A stretch of DNA of 64,000 nt from a bacterium (GTDB taxonomy: Bacteria; Actinomycetota; Acidimicrobiia; Acidimicrobiales; CATQHL01), in NCBI GenBank assembly GCA_026708055.1, contig JAPOVS010000060.1:42750-106749 (forward strand). Reading direction: 5' to 3'. Numbering within the stretch: the first letter of the stretch is position 1; each line of letters begins with the position of its first letter. Below, piece by piece: positions 57,278 to 64,000 of the stretch. Position numbers and translations under genes: made by a program. Below the pieces are notes generated by a model that saw only the letters and a list, made by a program, of their open reading frames with translations, had not been told where the DNA came from and did not search any database.

Positions 57278-58004
57278 GGGAGGCGTCTCTGACGGGGTCG
57301 GGGGCGTTGTCGGGGGTGGGGATTGTTTCGCCGGGTGGGCGGGGGTGGTTGGCCCAGTGGCCGCCGGCGTCGGTGCCGCGGCACCAGATGGAGTTGGTGT
57401 TCCAGTCGAGGTAGGCGCGCACGTCGGAGGAGAGGTAGCGCATCGCCAGCCCGCAGCGGCGGCGGTCGGAGCGGTTGGGTTCGGAGCCGTGCAGGATCCA
57501 GTCGCTGTGCAGGGAGATCTGTCCGGCCCGCATCTCCAGGGCGACCGGCGGGTCGCCGTAGTTGCCGGGGTCGTCCACGGTCTGGACCAGCACGCTGTTC
57601 TCGGCTGTGGTGCTGTCGCGGAAGGCGACCTGCGCGTGGTGGTGCGAGCGGGGGATGACCTGCATGGCGGAGTTGTCGGCGTCGGCGTCGTCGATGGCCA
57701 GCCAGGCGGTGACCACCCGGCTGGGCGACAGCGGCCAGTAGGAGGCGTCCTGGTGCCCGGCGACCCGCTTGGCGTCGCCGGGCAGTTTGGCGAACAGGTG
57801 GCTGTGGCGCAGGATCACCGAGTCGCCCAGCAGGTCCGAAACGACGTCGATGATGCGGGGCTCGGTCACGATGTCCCAGATGCCCCGACAGCACTTGTGC
57901 CAGTTGACCACCTCGTAGCTGTTCCACCCCGTCGCCAGCGCGTATCGGAAGGAACTGATCTTGTTGCTAGTTCGCTTCCGGTCGCCTTGGTGAACGAGGT
58001 GCAC
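57267..58004 (-). CDS. PhyH-family dioxygenase, N-terminally truncated repeat copy (e)
   Basis: The longest open copy of the repeated phyH sequence, 245 residues. It has Fe(II)/2-oxoglutarate ligands H and D in AGHQDASYWP, the distal His in DWILHGSEPNRSDRRR and the 2-oxoglutarate Arg nearby. PhyH enzymes are usually ~270-300 residues; here the N-terminal ~50 residues are replaced by an unrelated start (MHLVHQGDRKRTSNK). Homology with copy (d) ends at the same codon. It overlaps the DUF6036 gene tail-to-tail by 11 bp. Probably inactive or only partly functional; an intact parental gene is not in the window. Confidence 0.7.
   Translation of the reverse strand: MHLVHQGDRKRTSNKISSFRYALATGWNSYEVVNWHKCCRGIWDIVTEPRIIDVVSDLLGDSVILRHSHLFAKLPGDAKRVAGHQDASYWPLSPSRVVTAWLAIDDADADNSAMQVIPRSHHHAQVAFRDSTTAENSVLVQTVDDPGNYGDPPVALEMRAGQISLHSDWILHGSEPNRSDRRRCGLAMRYLSSDVRAYLDWNTNSIWCRGTDAGGHWANHPRPPGETIPTPDNAPDPVRDASLSR
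57294..57321 (+). other. G-quadruplex motif in phyH 3' end
   Basis: Four runs of 4-5 G with loops TC, CGTTGTC and T. The same motif is at 50589-50616, 54767-54794 and 63932-63959 in the other copies that keep the phyH 3' end. The folding prediction rests on the standard G4 pattern. Confidence 0.6.
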
Positions 58005-58167
58005 GCCGACTCTGGCCAGACGATCGACCGCGGCACCACCCTCGGCGGCGCGAATGACCCGTCGGCTGAACCGAGCCTGCTCGCGTGCCTAGACCGCCCA
58101 ACCCGAGATGGCGAGTCCTGGGTTCGGCCTGCCTGCGTTCGACAATCGAGAACCGGAGTAATCGGCC

Positions 58168-58854
58168 TCAGGCGCCGTTGGTATGCGTCGGGACGCCGAC
58201 GTGGATCGTCCGTCGCTCTTCCGGAGTGATGCAGTCCTCAAAGCGAAGTAGGGGGTTCGGGAGGCGCACGTCAACGATAGAACTCGCGGTGTTGTAGAAG
58301 CTTCGCAGTACGAAGTCCACGAAGGCGTGCGGCGTCACGCCCGCGGAGACCGGAATCCGGCATCCGGTGTATTGGCCGAGGGTTAGGTGCGACACTGGAT
58401 GAGCTAGCTCGACTGCGACGCTATCCCGACTGTCATAGTCGAATCGGCAGGGCACGGTTGCGACGCCTTTCTCAACGACGTCCGCGAATATGCGCTCCTC
58501 CAGGTAGTGCTCGGGATCGTTCTGGTATTCGAGAAGGTCGGGTGACGGGAGGAACGCGAGGCGATGGCGCAACAGGCGTCGTTCTCGAAACTCGTACTCC
58601 ATCTGCAGCATTGCCCCGTCGAGCATCAGGACGTTGAACGATCGCGCTTGCCGCAACTCTCGGTAGGCGTCGTCGTACGGCGTGTTTCGGGGTGCCGATC
58701 CGACCACGCCGTGTCGCCGGTACCGAACGAGGTAGTCGTCGGTGCCAACCTTCGATTCGAAGGCCGGGTTCTGATCGTCGGCGAGCCCGGACTCGACCAA
58801 GGCTGCGGTTGCGCCGTTGATCTCTTGGACCACTCTGCGATGCGCGGTCACCAT
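58168..58854 (-). CDS. DUF2290-family protein
   Basis: A 228-residue protein with the DUF2290 pattern: FNVLMLDGAMLQMEYEF followed by HRLAFLPSPDLLEYQNDPEHYLEE and VPCRFDYDSRD. It starts 7 bp after the helicase stop, so it is cotranscribed with it. Function is unknown; the pairing with a superfamily 1 helicase and the setting between defence modules suggest a role in nucleic-acid-based defence. Bases 57936-58167 downstream hold no gene. Confidence 0.82.
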   Translation of the reverse strand: MVTAHRRVVQEINGATAALVESGLADDQNPAFESKVGTDDYLVRYRRHGVVGSAPRNTPYDDAYRELRQARSFNVLMLDGAMLQMEYEFRERRLLRHRLAFLPSPDLLEYQNDPEHYLEERIFADVVEKGVATVPCRFDYDSRDSVAVELAHPVSHLTLGQYTGCRIPVSAGVTPHAFVDFVLRSFYNTASSIVDVRLPNPLLRFEDCITPEERRTIHVGVPTHTNGA

Positions 58855-58861
58855 TGGGCTA

Positions 58862-61021
58862 TCACTCCCCGGCCGCTCCCAGCAGATCGCGGAGGGTCGC
58901 CAACTGTTCGCCGTCGATGTCCTCGAGGAGGATGCGGCGATGTTGCAGATCGTCGATCAAGCCGGCCACTGACTTCAGACGCTTCTCCCAGTCCTTTTTC
59001 TCCTTTTCCGACATGTCCCGGTGGACGACGGTGAGATGTTCCAGTTCGGCTTGTGATGGATAGTGAAACGACAACTCGAAGTTCGCCTTCTTGATCTGCT
59101 CGTACTCTTCGATCAGAGAAGCCATTTGTGGGCCGATGCCACATACCCGGATCCAAGCCGTGCTTCGTGTTATTGCCGTGAAGAGCCGATTCCGAACATG
59201 AGCGAGATTGGCAGTCGAGCCGTGCGCCTCCTCCGCGTTGACCACGTAGACCATGGCTGCCTCGTTGCCCTTGGCCCTGTATATCCCAGTGCAGGTCACC
59301 GATCCGGCCTGGCGGAACACGTCGGCCTTCGTGTCGACGCCCGCAAGGTGATTCGGAATGTCTCGCGCGAGCAATTCTGCTCTGATTCGCCCCAGCTTCT
59401 TCCGTGCTGAGAGCGGGTCGGTGTTGATGACGATGACGTCGGCGTGTCGCAATTCGTCGTCGGTCAGGTTGTCCTCGATCTCCGAAGCCACCCACTTTGC
59501 TTGGTCTGTCTGATTTTCGAACTGGCGGAACTGGATCAGGTCTTCGAGAGGGGAGTGAGATTCCAGGAAGTGCGGACTTGTGTCTGGGGGCCGAGCCAAC
59601 CGGACATCCTTGCCGAGTCCGAGTTCCTCGGAGAGAACCTCGTAGCCGACGTCGGTCCAGAGTTCGGGTCGATCGAACATTTGCACGAGTCCGGTGGGGC
59701 TCCAGGCCGGTGGTTCTCGATAGATGCCGAACCCCAGGCCATGTGCCGAGACGAGCACTGGGCGTGAGTTCCGGTAGCACTTCTCAAGGATGATGTCGCG
59801 CTGACCCCCGTCGCGGGCCCTGTCGTCGAAACTGACTCTCGGACTACCGTCGTCATCCAGACCGAAGATGTCTTCGGGTGACGGCAGCCCCTCGTTCGTC
59901 AGATTCTGCAACTCGTCGTATGCGTAGACGAGGCGTTTCGGTCGCTTGAGGATCTGATGACACAGCCTGAGGAACCCGGGAGGAAAATCCTGCGCCTCGT
60001 CGACAAGAATGGCGTCGTACGATCTTCGAACCTCACCGACGCTGTCGAGAGCGGTCTCCACAGCACCCTCGAAGGCGTCTTCGAACCCGAATCTGGCCTT
60101 CGCCGCGAAGAAGTCGAGGTACTCAAGATCGTGGGTTCGGCAGAACTCGTAATAGATCCCGTCCCGGTCGGCTCCACCCGACGCACCCCAGGAATTGACG
60201 ACGCGAAGCCTGTCCCAATCCGGTTCATCACCGGTCTGTTCGATCGAGAAGATCGTGATGAGACGTGTGAAGTGGTCCTTGAGGGAGCGCGTGTGGAATG
60301 TAACCGCTATCCGCCAGTCCGGATGGCGGGCATGGAGGTACGCCGCTTTCAGCGCGAGGACGATCGTCTTGCCCGAGCCAGCCAGTCCCCTGATTCGCTG
60401 TACGCCATCCACGGTCTCGATCACTGCCTTGCTCTGACTCCGGTCCAGCGTCGCGATGGAGTTCTCGAGTGCGTTGAGCCTGGCAGCTCTCGAATCAGGC
60501 ATCCGGAGAGCCCGCGCTCCACCGGGCCGGCGGATCGCCGTGATGCTCTGAATCGCCGAGAGCGTCCTGTCATAGAGTTCCGGTGTCGAGGATTCCCAGA
60601 CGAGTTGCCGCAGATAGGGCACGAGGGAGGAGTTATCCAGGACGGGGTAGTCCTGATCAGCCGCCGTGCGCGGGATCGCTGGAGCGTAGGTCAATGCCTC
60701 AATGTTGGTGAGCAGGTTCCGGCGGCGAACGAGACCCTGATGCGGCATAAGCCGCGCGTACAGCAGGCTGTAGGCTTCGTCCTGCCTCACGATGTGGTCC
60801 CCCAGATCGGGGCCTTCGACGAGATCGAAGCAGACCAGCCCATGGTCAGGAGAGACGAGCAGCGCATCGATGGCGTACCGACCATCGGGTGAAGCGATGA
60901 CCGGGTACCCGATCAGCAACTGGCCGTCAAAGTCCTGATCGCGTAAGGCGTCGATCAGTGCATCGGTTGCCACGGGCTTGTCGGTGGTGCCGTGGACGAT
61001 GTTCAGGGTGGGGGTGCTCAT
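58862..61021 (-). CDS. UvrD-like superfamily 1 helicase with degenerate NERD-like N-terminus
   Basis: A 719-residue protein. Walker A is GLAGSGKT (212-219) and Walker B AILVDEAQDFPPGFL. Later helicase motifs include ILEKCYRNSRPVL, VTCTGIYRAKGNEAAMVYVV and LFTAITRSTAWIRVCG. The first ~100 residues (GQLLIGYPVIASPDGRYAIDALLVSPDHGLV) resemble a NERD nuclease strand order but lack a clear E-x-K. The C-terminal ~70 residues are a charged helix. It is first gene of the helicase-DUF2290 unit. Confidence 0.85.
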   Translation of the reverse strand: MSTPTLNIVHGTTDKPVATDALIDALRDQDFDGQLLIGYPVIASPDGRYAIDALLVSPDHGLVCFDLVEGPDLGDHIVRQDEAYSLLYARLMPHQGLVRRRNLLTNIEALTYAPAIPRTAADQDYPVLDNSSLVPYLRQLVWESSTPELYDRTLSAIQSITAIRRPGGARALRMPDSRAARLNALENSIATLDRSQSKAVIETVDGVQRIRGLAGSGKTIVLALKAAYLHARHPDWRIAVTFHTRSLKDHFTRLITIFSIEQTGDEPDWDRLRVVNSWGASGGADRDGIYYEFCRTHDLEYLDFFAAKARFGFEDAFEGAVETALDSVGEVRRSYDAILVDEAQDFPPGFLRLCHQILKRPKRLVYAYDELQNLTNEGLPSPEDIFGLDDDGSPRVSFDDRARDGGQRDIILEKCYRNSRPVLVSAHGLGFGIYREPPAWSPTGLVQMFDRPELWTDVGYEVLSEELGLGKDVRLARPPDTSPHFLESHSPLEDLIQFRQFENQTDQAKWVASEIEDNLTDDELRHADVIVINTDPLSARKKLGRIRAELLARDIPNHLAGVDTKADVFRQAGSVTCTGIYRAKGNEAAMVYVVNAEEAHGSTANLAHVRNRLFTAITRSTAWIRVCGIGPQMASLIEEYEQIKKANFELSFHYPSQAELEHLTVVHRDMSEKEKKDWEKRLKSVAGLIDDLQHRRILLEDIDGEQLATLRDLLGAAGE

Positions 61022-61340
61022 GGCTCGGGGCCTCGGTTCGGGGAACCTGACGTTCTACGGATCTGCCGATCGATGGTGAGGGGGTCTCGGCGCGGGTCTT
61101 GCCGGTCGCAGCGATCATACGCGCCGGTCGGATTCCCAGATGGGGGCGGTCCCAGTATTACGGGGACGCGAATTGGGTGGTCGACATGGTGTGCGTGTCC
61201 AACCCGGGGCTGCTGTCCCTGACGGCATGGAGCGATCATCGTGGAACGGACATGAAAGCTCAGCGAGATCGTGACCTTATGGCCCCTTAGTTGCAATTCC
61301 AACCCGAACACGCATGGCACCTCGACTCACAACCGGGTCT
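61022..61340. other. Non-coding region upstream of the helicase unit
   Basis: 319 bases without a supportable gene. On the minus strand a -10-like TATGAT lies near 61118-61123, about 100 bp before the helicase start, without a good -35. No repeat other than the flanking phyH fragment (f) was seen. Confidence 0.4.
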
Positions 61341-61479
61341 CGCCATAGCGGCGCCGGTCGGAGCGGTTGGGTTCGGAGCCGTGCAGGATCCGGTCGCCGT
61401 GAAGCGAGATCTGACCCGTCCGCATCTCCAGGGAGATCGGCGGGTCGCCGTAGTCGCCGGCGTTGTCCACGGTCTGGAA
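61341..61479 (-). pseudogene. phyH repeat fragment (f)
   Basis: A ~140-bp internal piece of the phyH-like gene (minus strand peptide ISLEMRTGQISLHGDRILHGSEPNRSDRRR) in the same orientation as the others but more diverged (DWILHG has become DRILHG). Its right edge meets GCCCTAGCGGCT at 61481, a sequence like the phyH stop-codon boundary, next to the stop of the CBASS effector gene. Confidence 0.85.
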
Positions 61480-61490
61480 CGCCCTAGCGG

Positions 61491-62087
61491 CTAGTCGCTG
61501 GCGCCACGAGCAACGCCCAGCAGCGTTCGTGCGACGGAACGCGCGGCCCGGAGCGAGCCGCGGGCCGCCAGCCGCCCGCCCCTGAGCCATGCCCGAAATC
61601 TGCGGAGGCCGAAACGGTTCTGAATCTGGCACTGGACTTCGGCGATGGCGTCTCGGCACTCGTCGCTCGGGCCCCATCCTCGGAGATTCATCGCCGAGGC
61701 CTTCCCGGTGGGGCGGTGGTCCCATGCTTCGCTGATCAGGGGACCGACGAGGCGGTTGAGGGTGGCTCGGGTGGCGGCGTAGGTCTGCGCCAGGGCTGGA
61801 TTTTCGGTGGCGATCCAGGCTTCGTGGAGCGCGAGGCGCTCTTGGAGGTCGTGGCCGTGGTTGGCGAGCGTGGTGAGGGTGGCCGGGCTGTCGTCGGTGC
61901 GGCGTCGGACCCGGTAGGGGTACTCGGTCCAGGCGACGAGGGTTTGGATTGCCTCCGCGTAGCGGTCACGGCGACGATTGGTGGCCTCGTTGACGCGGGT
62001 GAGGGTCATCGTCACGATCGCGCCGAGGACTGCAGCGGATGGTATGGCGATGGGTGTCCAGAGCGAACTGGTGGCGAGGACTGACAT
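61491..62087 (-). CDS. CBASS membrane effector candidate
   Basis: A 198-residue protein with one transmembrane helix (about residues 9-30, PIAIPSAAVLGAIVTMTL) followed by an Arg-rich juxtamembrane segment and an alpha-helical cytoplasmic part (NRRRDRYAEAIQTLVAW onward). It is the last gene of the CD-NTase operon, coupled by TGATG to the E2-like gene. It is therefore the likely cell-killing effector responding to the cyclic nucleotide. I do not recognise a named effector family. Confidence 0.7.
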   Translation of the reverse strand: MSVLATSSLWTPIAIPSAAVLGAIVTMTLTRVNEATNRRRDRYAEAIQTLVAWTEYPYRVRRRTDDSPATLTTLANHGHDLQERLALHEAWIATENPALAQTYAATRATLNRLVGPLISEAWDHRPTGKASAMNLRGWGPSDECRDAIAEVQCQIQNRFGLRRFRAWLRGGRLAARGSLRAARSVARTLLGVARGASD

Positions 62088-62638
62088 CAGGCGACCCGCA
62101 ATTCCGGCGTGAGGATGGGGTGTGGATGGCCGTCGGGGCGATGGCCGTGGGGTACGTCTTCGACCGGCCAGGATCCGTGCCGGCGCCAGTATTCCTCGTA
62201 CCAGAGGTGGCGCTGGACGACTCGGAGGTACGCGTCGATGCCGTCGGACCATTGCCAGCGCAGGTGGTCAGGGTCGTTGGGGTACTCGAGACAGAGCGCT
62301 CCGACGATGAGCTCCCACGGCACCGTGGCCGATTTCGGGAGGGCCAGCAGTGCGGCGATCGACGAGCGCGGGTACCGGTGCAGCCACTCTCGGTCGTCGC
62401 CACTGACGGGCACGGCGAGAACCTTGCCATTGGCTCGAACGGTTACTCGGACTTGCTCGGCGGGGTAGTCCAACAACTCGGGAAGCGCGGGGGACTCGAA
62501 GCGTACGTCGAACGTGGTGGCCCGGCTGTCGTGCAGGACGACCGTGACCTCGGCGCCCCCGACCACGTCGGCGGCACTGAGCCAACGAGCACAGTCCTGT
62601 GGGTTCCGCCGGAGGTGGTCGAGTCCTCCGCGTGTCAT
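62087..62638 (-). CDS. E2-like ubiquitin-conjugation protein of CBASS
   Basis: A 183-residue prokaryotic E2-like protein. Cys116 in VGALCLEYPND is the predicted catalytic Cys, followed by DGIDAYLRVVQRHLWYEEYWRRHGSWP and VEDVPHG, the typical E2 tail of CBASS. Both ends are coupled by TGATG (62640 and 62089). With no E1 or JAB gene this is the short type II arrangement, in which the E2 primes or modifies the CD-NTase. ATG 62638 is preferred over GTG 62650. Confidence 0.78.
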   Translation of the reverse strand: MTRGGLDHLRRNPQDCARWLSAADVVGGAEVTVVLHDSRATTFDVRFESPALPELLDYPAEQVRVTVRANGKVLAVPVSGDDREWLHRYPRSSIAALLALPKSATVPWELIVGALCLEYPNDPDHLRWQWSDGIDAYLRVVQRHLWYEEYWRRHGSWPVEDVPHGHRPDGHPHPILTPELRVA

Positions 62639-63615
62639 CAGGGCCTCCACGCCCGGGTGATCGGAGTGTGACGGGCGGCGGTCGCACCGGTTGCGGCGGC
62701 GCCGGCGCCGGTGTTGAGGCTCTGTAGGCGGCTCTTCTCGTCGGCCCGTGGGTGGGGGAACGGATCACCGAAGATCTCCACCCAGATATGGGCGGCTGCA
62801 GTCTCCTTGCCATCGGCTGCAAGTCGCTGGGCTTCGGCGGCTCGACCGGCGAGATGTTGCATCCCGCTCTTGGCCCGCGCCACGGCAGCCGCCGAGAGTC
62901 GGGCGGAAATCTGGTCGGTACCGGTGGGGTCGCTGTACGTGCCACCGAGGAGTTGGGCGCCAATTGCCAGCGTGGCTGCGACTGCGTCGGCATGATCAAC
63001 GGCGGCGGACACCGCGTAGTAGGTGAAGGTCTCGACGTGCAGGCCGGGGAGCACGTCAGACAGCCCGGCGTTGTGGACCGCCTGCTTGACCATTCGCACC
63101 TGTCGCACGAACTTCCCGTCGCACTGCTGGTTCCGGACGGTGATGGTGTCGATCAGGATGTACGAGTTCGACGGCTCCCAGCGGTCGTCCTCGGTGTCGG
63201 CGATATAGATCCAGTTGGAACCGTCCTCGGGGTTGAAGGCCGGCACGGCGTCGAAGTTGAACTCCTTCCCAGGGAGCGTGATGGCGAGGGCGTGCTTCTT
63301 GACCTCGAAGCGGGTGCCAGGCAGGTGGGGAGCGAGGGCGTCGTGGATGAGCGAGATCGCCTTCTGAGGTCCGCCCGCACAGTTCAGGGCGTCCCACAAC
63401 TCGTCGTCCAACTCGACGACCTTGTCGATGTCCCGCAGCTTGGGGCCCAGCATCGTGTGGCGAGCGAAGCTGCCCTGCAGCCGGGTCCGCTTGGCCACGC
63501 CGGCATCCACGACCAGATCGCCCAGACGGTTGTGCACGTCCTGGGCCTCCTTGCGTACCGCGTTGCTCAGCTTGATGTTGTCGTCAAGTACGTCGAAGCG
63601 CTGTTTCAAATTCAT
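62638..63615 (-). CDS. CD-NTase (SMODS-type cyclic oligonucleotide synthase)
   Basis: A 325-residue cGAS/DncV-like nucleotidyltransferase. The active site is G48-S49 in RLQGSFARHTMLGPKLRDID with acidic residues D62 and D64, and the third metal Asp is D122 in FNFDAVPAF. The helical OAS-like C-terminal half is present (RQVRMVKQAVHNAGLSDVLPGLHVE). ATG 63615 has GAGGGAA upstream. It starts the CBASS operon and would make a cyclic di- or trinucleotide on phage infection. Confidence 0.88.
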   Translation of the reverse strand: MNLKQRFDVLDDNIKLSNAVRKEAQDVHNRLGDLVVDAGVAKRTRLQGSFARHTMLGPKLRDIDKVVELDDELWDALNCAGGPQKAISLIHDALAPHLPGTRFEVKKHALAITLPGKEFNFDAVPAFNPEDGSNWIYIADTEDDRWEPSNSYILIDTITVRNQQCDGKFVRQVRMVKQAVHNAGLSDVLPGLHVETFTYYAVSAAVDHADAVAATLAIGAQLLGGTYSDPTGTDQISARLSAAAVARAKSGMQHLAGRAAEAQRLAADGKETAAAHIWVEIFGDPFPHPRADEKSRLQSLNTGAGAAATGATAARHTPITRAWRP

Positions 63616-63892
63616 TGCCAGTTCTTCCCTCTCTCCGTCTCGGCAGCCTCTTGCCACCGTGTCGATTATGTGCGGGGGGTATGACAGCCGACGGGGTTGC
63701 CGCGCCCTTTCCTCCCGGTACATACACGTGTTCGATCAGCGTACGGCCGAATGACACGTTGATAGTTACAACGCTGAGATCAGACGAGTTATTCCCGGCC
63801 TCGCGATAGCCGGACTCAATCGCTGCTTGACCACGTGCGGCTCCGTGCTCGAGGCCGCTGGCATCGTGGTGGCACCGCTCGCAGCGAGCGGC

Positions 63893-64000
63893 CCGCCGCC
63901 GCCCCTAGCGGCTGAGGGAGGCGTCTCTGACGGGGTCGGGGGCGTTGTCGGGGGTGGGGATTGTTTCGCCGGGTGGGCGGGGGTGGTTGGCCCAGTGGCC
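63893..64000 (-). pseudogene. phyH repeat copy (g), continues beyond the window
   Basis: The last ~100 bp are identical to the 3' end of copy (e), starting with the same CCGCCGCCCCTAGCGG boundary at the stop codon, and run off the window edge. The G4 motif is at 63932-63959. It flanks the upstream side of the CBASS operon; bases 63616-63892 contain the CBASS promoter region and no gene I can support. Confidence 0.88.

Noticed and set aside
54645..63690. Shared 14-mer GGGGGTATGACAGC at ~54647 and ~63676
   Set aside because: Flanks do not match, and several chance 14-mer matches are expected among all position pairs in a window of this size.
49656..64000. Integron with attC cassettes
   Set aside because: The repeats are coding fragments of variable length, not short palindromic attC sites. 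No integrase is in the window and the cargo genes are in mixed orientations.

Overview
The window is high-GC DNA with frequent GTG/TTG starts and many overlapping stop/start junctions. Its gene content points to Actinomycetota: NucS mismatch endonuclease, a fused E2-E1 2-oxoglutarate dehydrogenase (Kgd type), the MurT/GatD peptidoglycan amidation pair and a geranylgeranyl-reductase-like flavoprotein. The many luciferase-like monooxygenases, SDRs and PhyH-like sequences would suit an Acidimicrobiia-like lineage, but that placement is inference.

Layout. 1-10.4 kb: a BMP-type (nucleoside/sugar-like) ABC importer, with one permease divergent and cut by the window edge, next to an alpha/beta hydrolase, a flavin monooxygenase and a HyuA/HyuB hydantoinase-oxoprolinase pair. 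This is probably uptake and opening of an N-heterocycle. 10.6-19.9 kb: a strong promoter with a MarR palindrome, a MarR regulator, a TrpXYZ-like importer, an ornithine-cyclodeaminase-like protein, an aldehyde dehydrogenase, a DapA-like lyase, 3-hydroxyanthranilate dioxygenase and kynureninase. This reads as the lower kynurenine pathway. 19.9-43 kb: mostly core genes (geranylgeranyl-reductase-like FAD enzyme, VanW protein, NucS, CysQ, MurT/GatD, P450, Kgd, exonuclease III, a K+/H+-type antiporter, P1 peptidase, luciferase-like monooxygenase, dihydropyrimidinase). They are interspersed with a hairpin repeat (ATTCCGGC-loop-GCCGGAAT) that is tandemly amplified twice. 43-47.5 kb: a PhzF remnant, lipoproteins and three paralogous SDRs.

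47.5-64 kb is an accessory defence and toxin-antitoxin island. Its most striking property is that fragments of one phytanoyl-CoA-dioxygenase-like (phyH) gene recur six times in the same orientation (one copy split by a small TA-flanked element). They sit between successive cargo modules: DUF4258/DUF2283; a decayed AbiEi-like/DUF6036 locus plus an AAA ATPase/DUF4276 (Toprim-like) pair; an intact AbiEi-like/DUF6036 nucleotidyltransferase pair; a UvrD-like helicase/DUF2290 pair; and a type II short CBASS operon (CD-NTase, E2-like protein, membrane effector). The copies that keep the gene's 3' end also carry a four-run G-quadruplex motif. I read the phyH fragments as recombination joints by which defence modules were accumulated and exchanged. 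That mechanism is inference, but the repeats and their positions are directly visible.

No rRNA, tRNA or CRISPR array was found.
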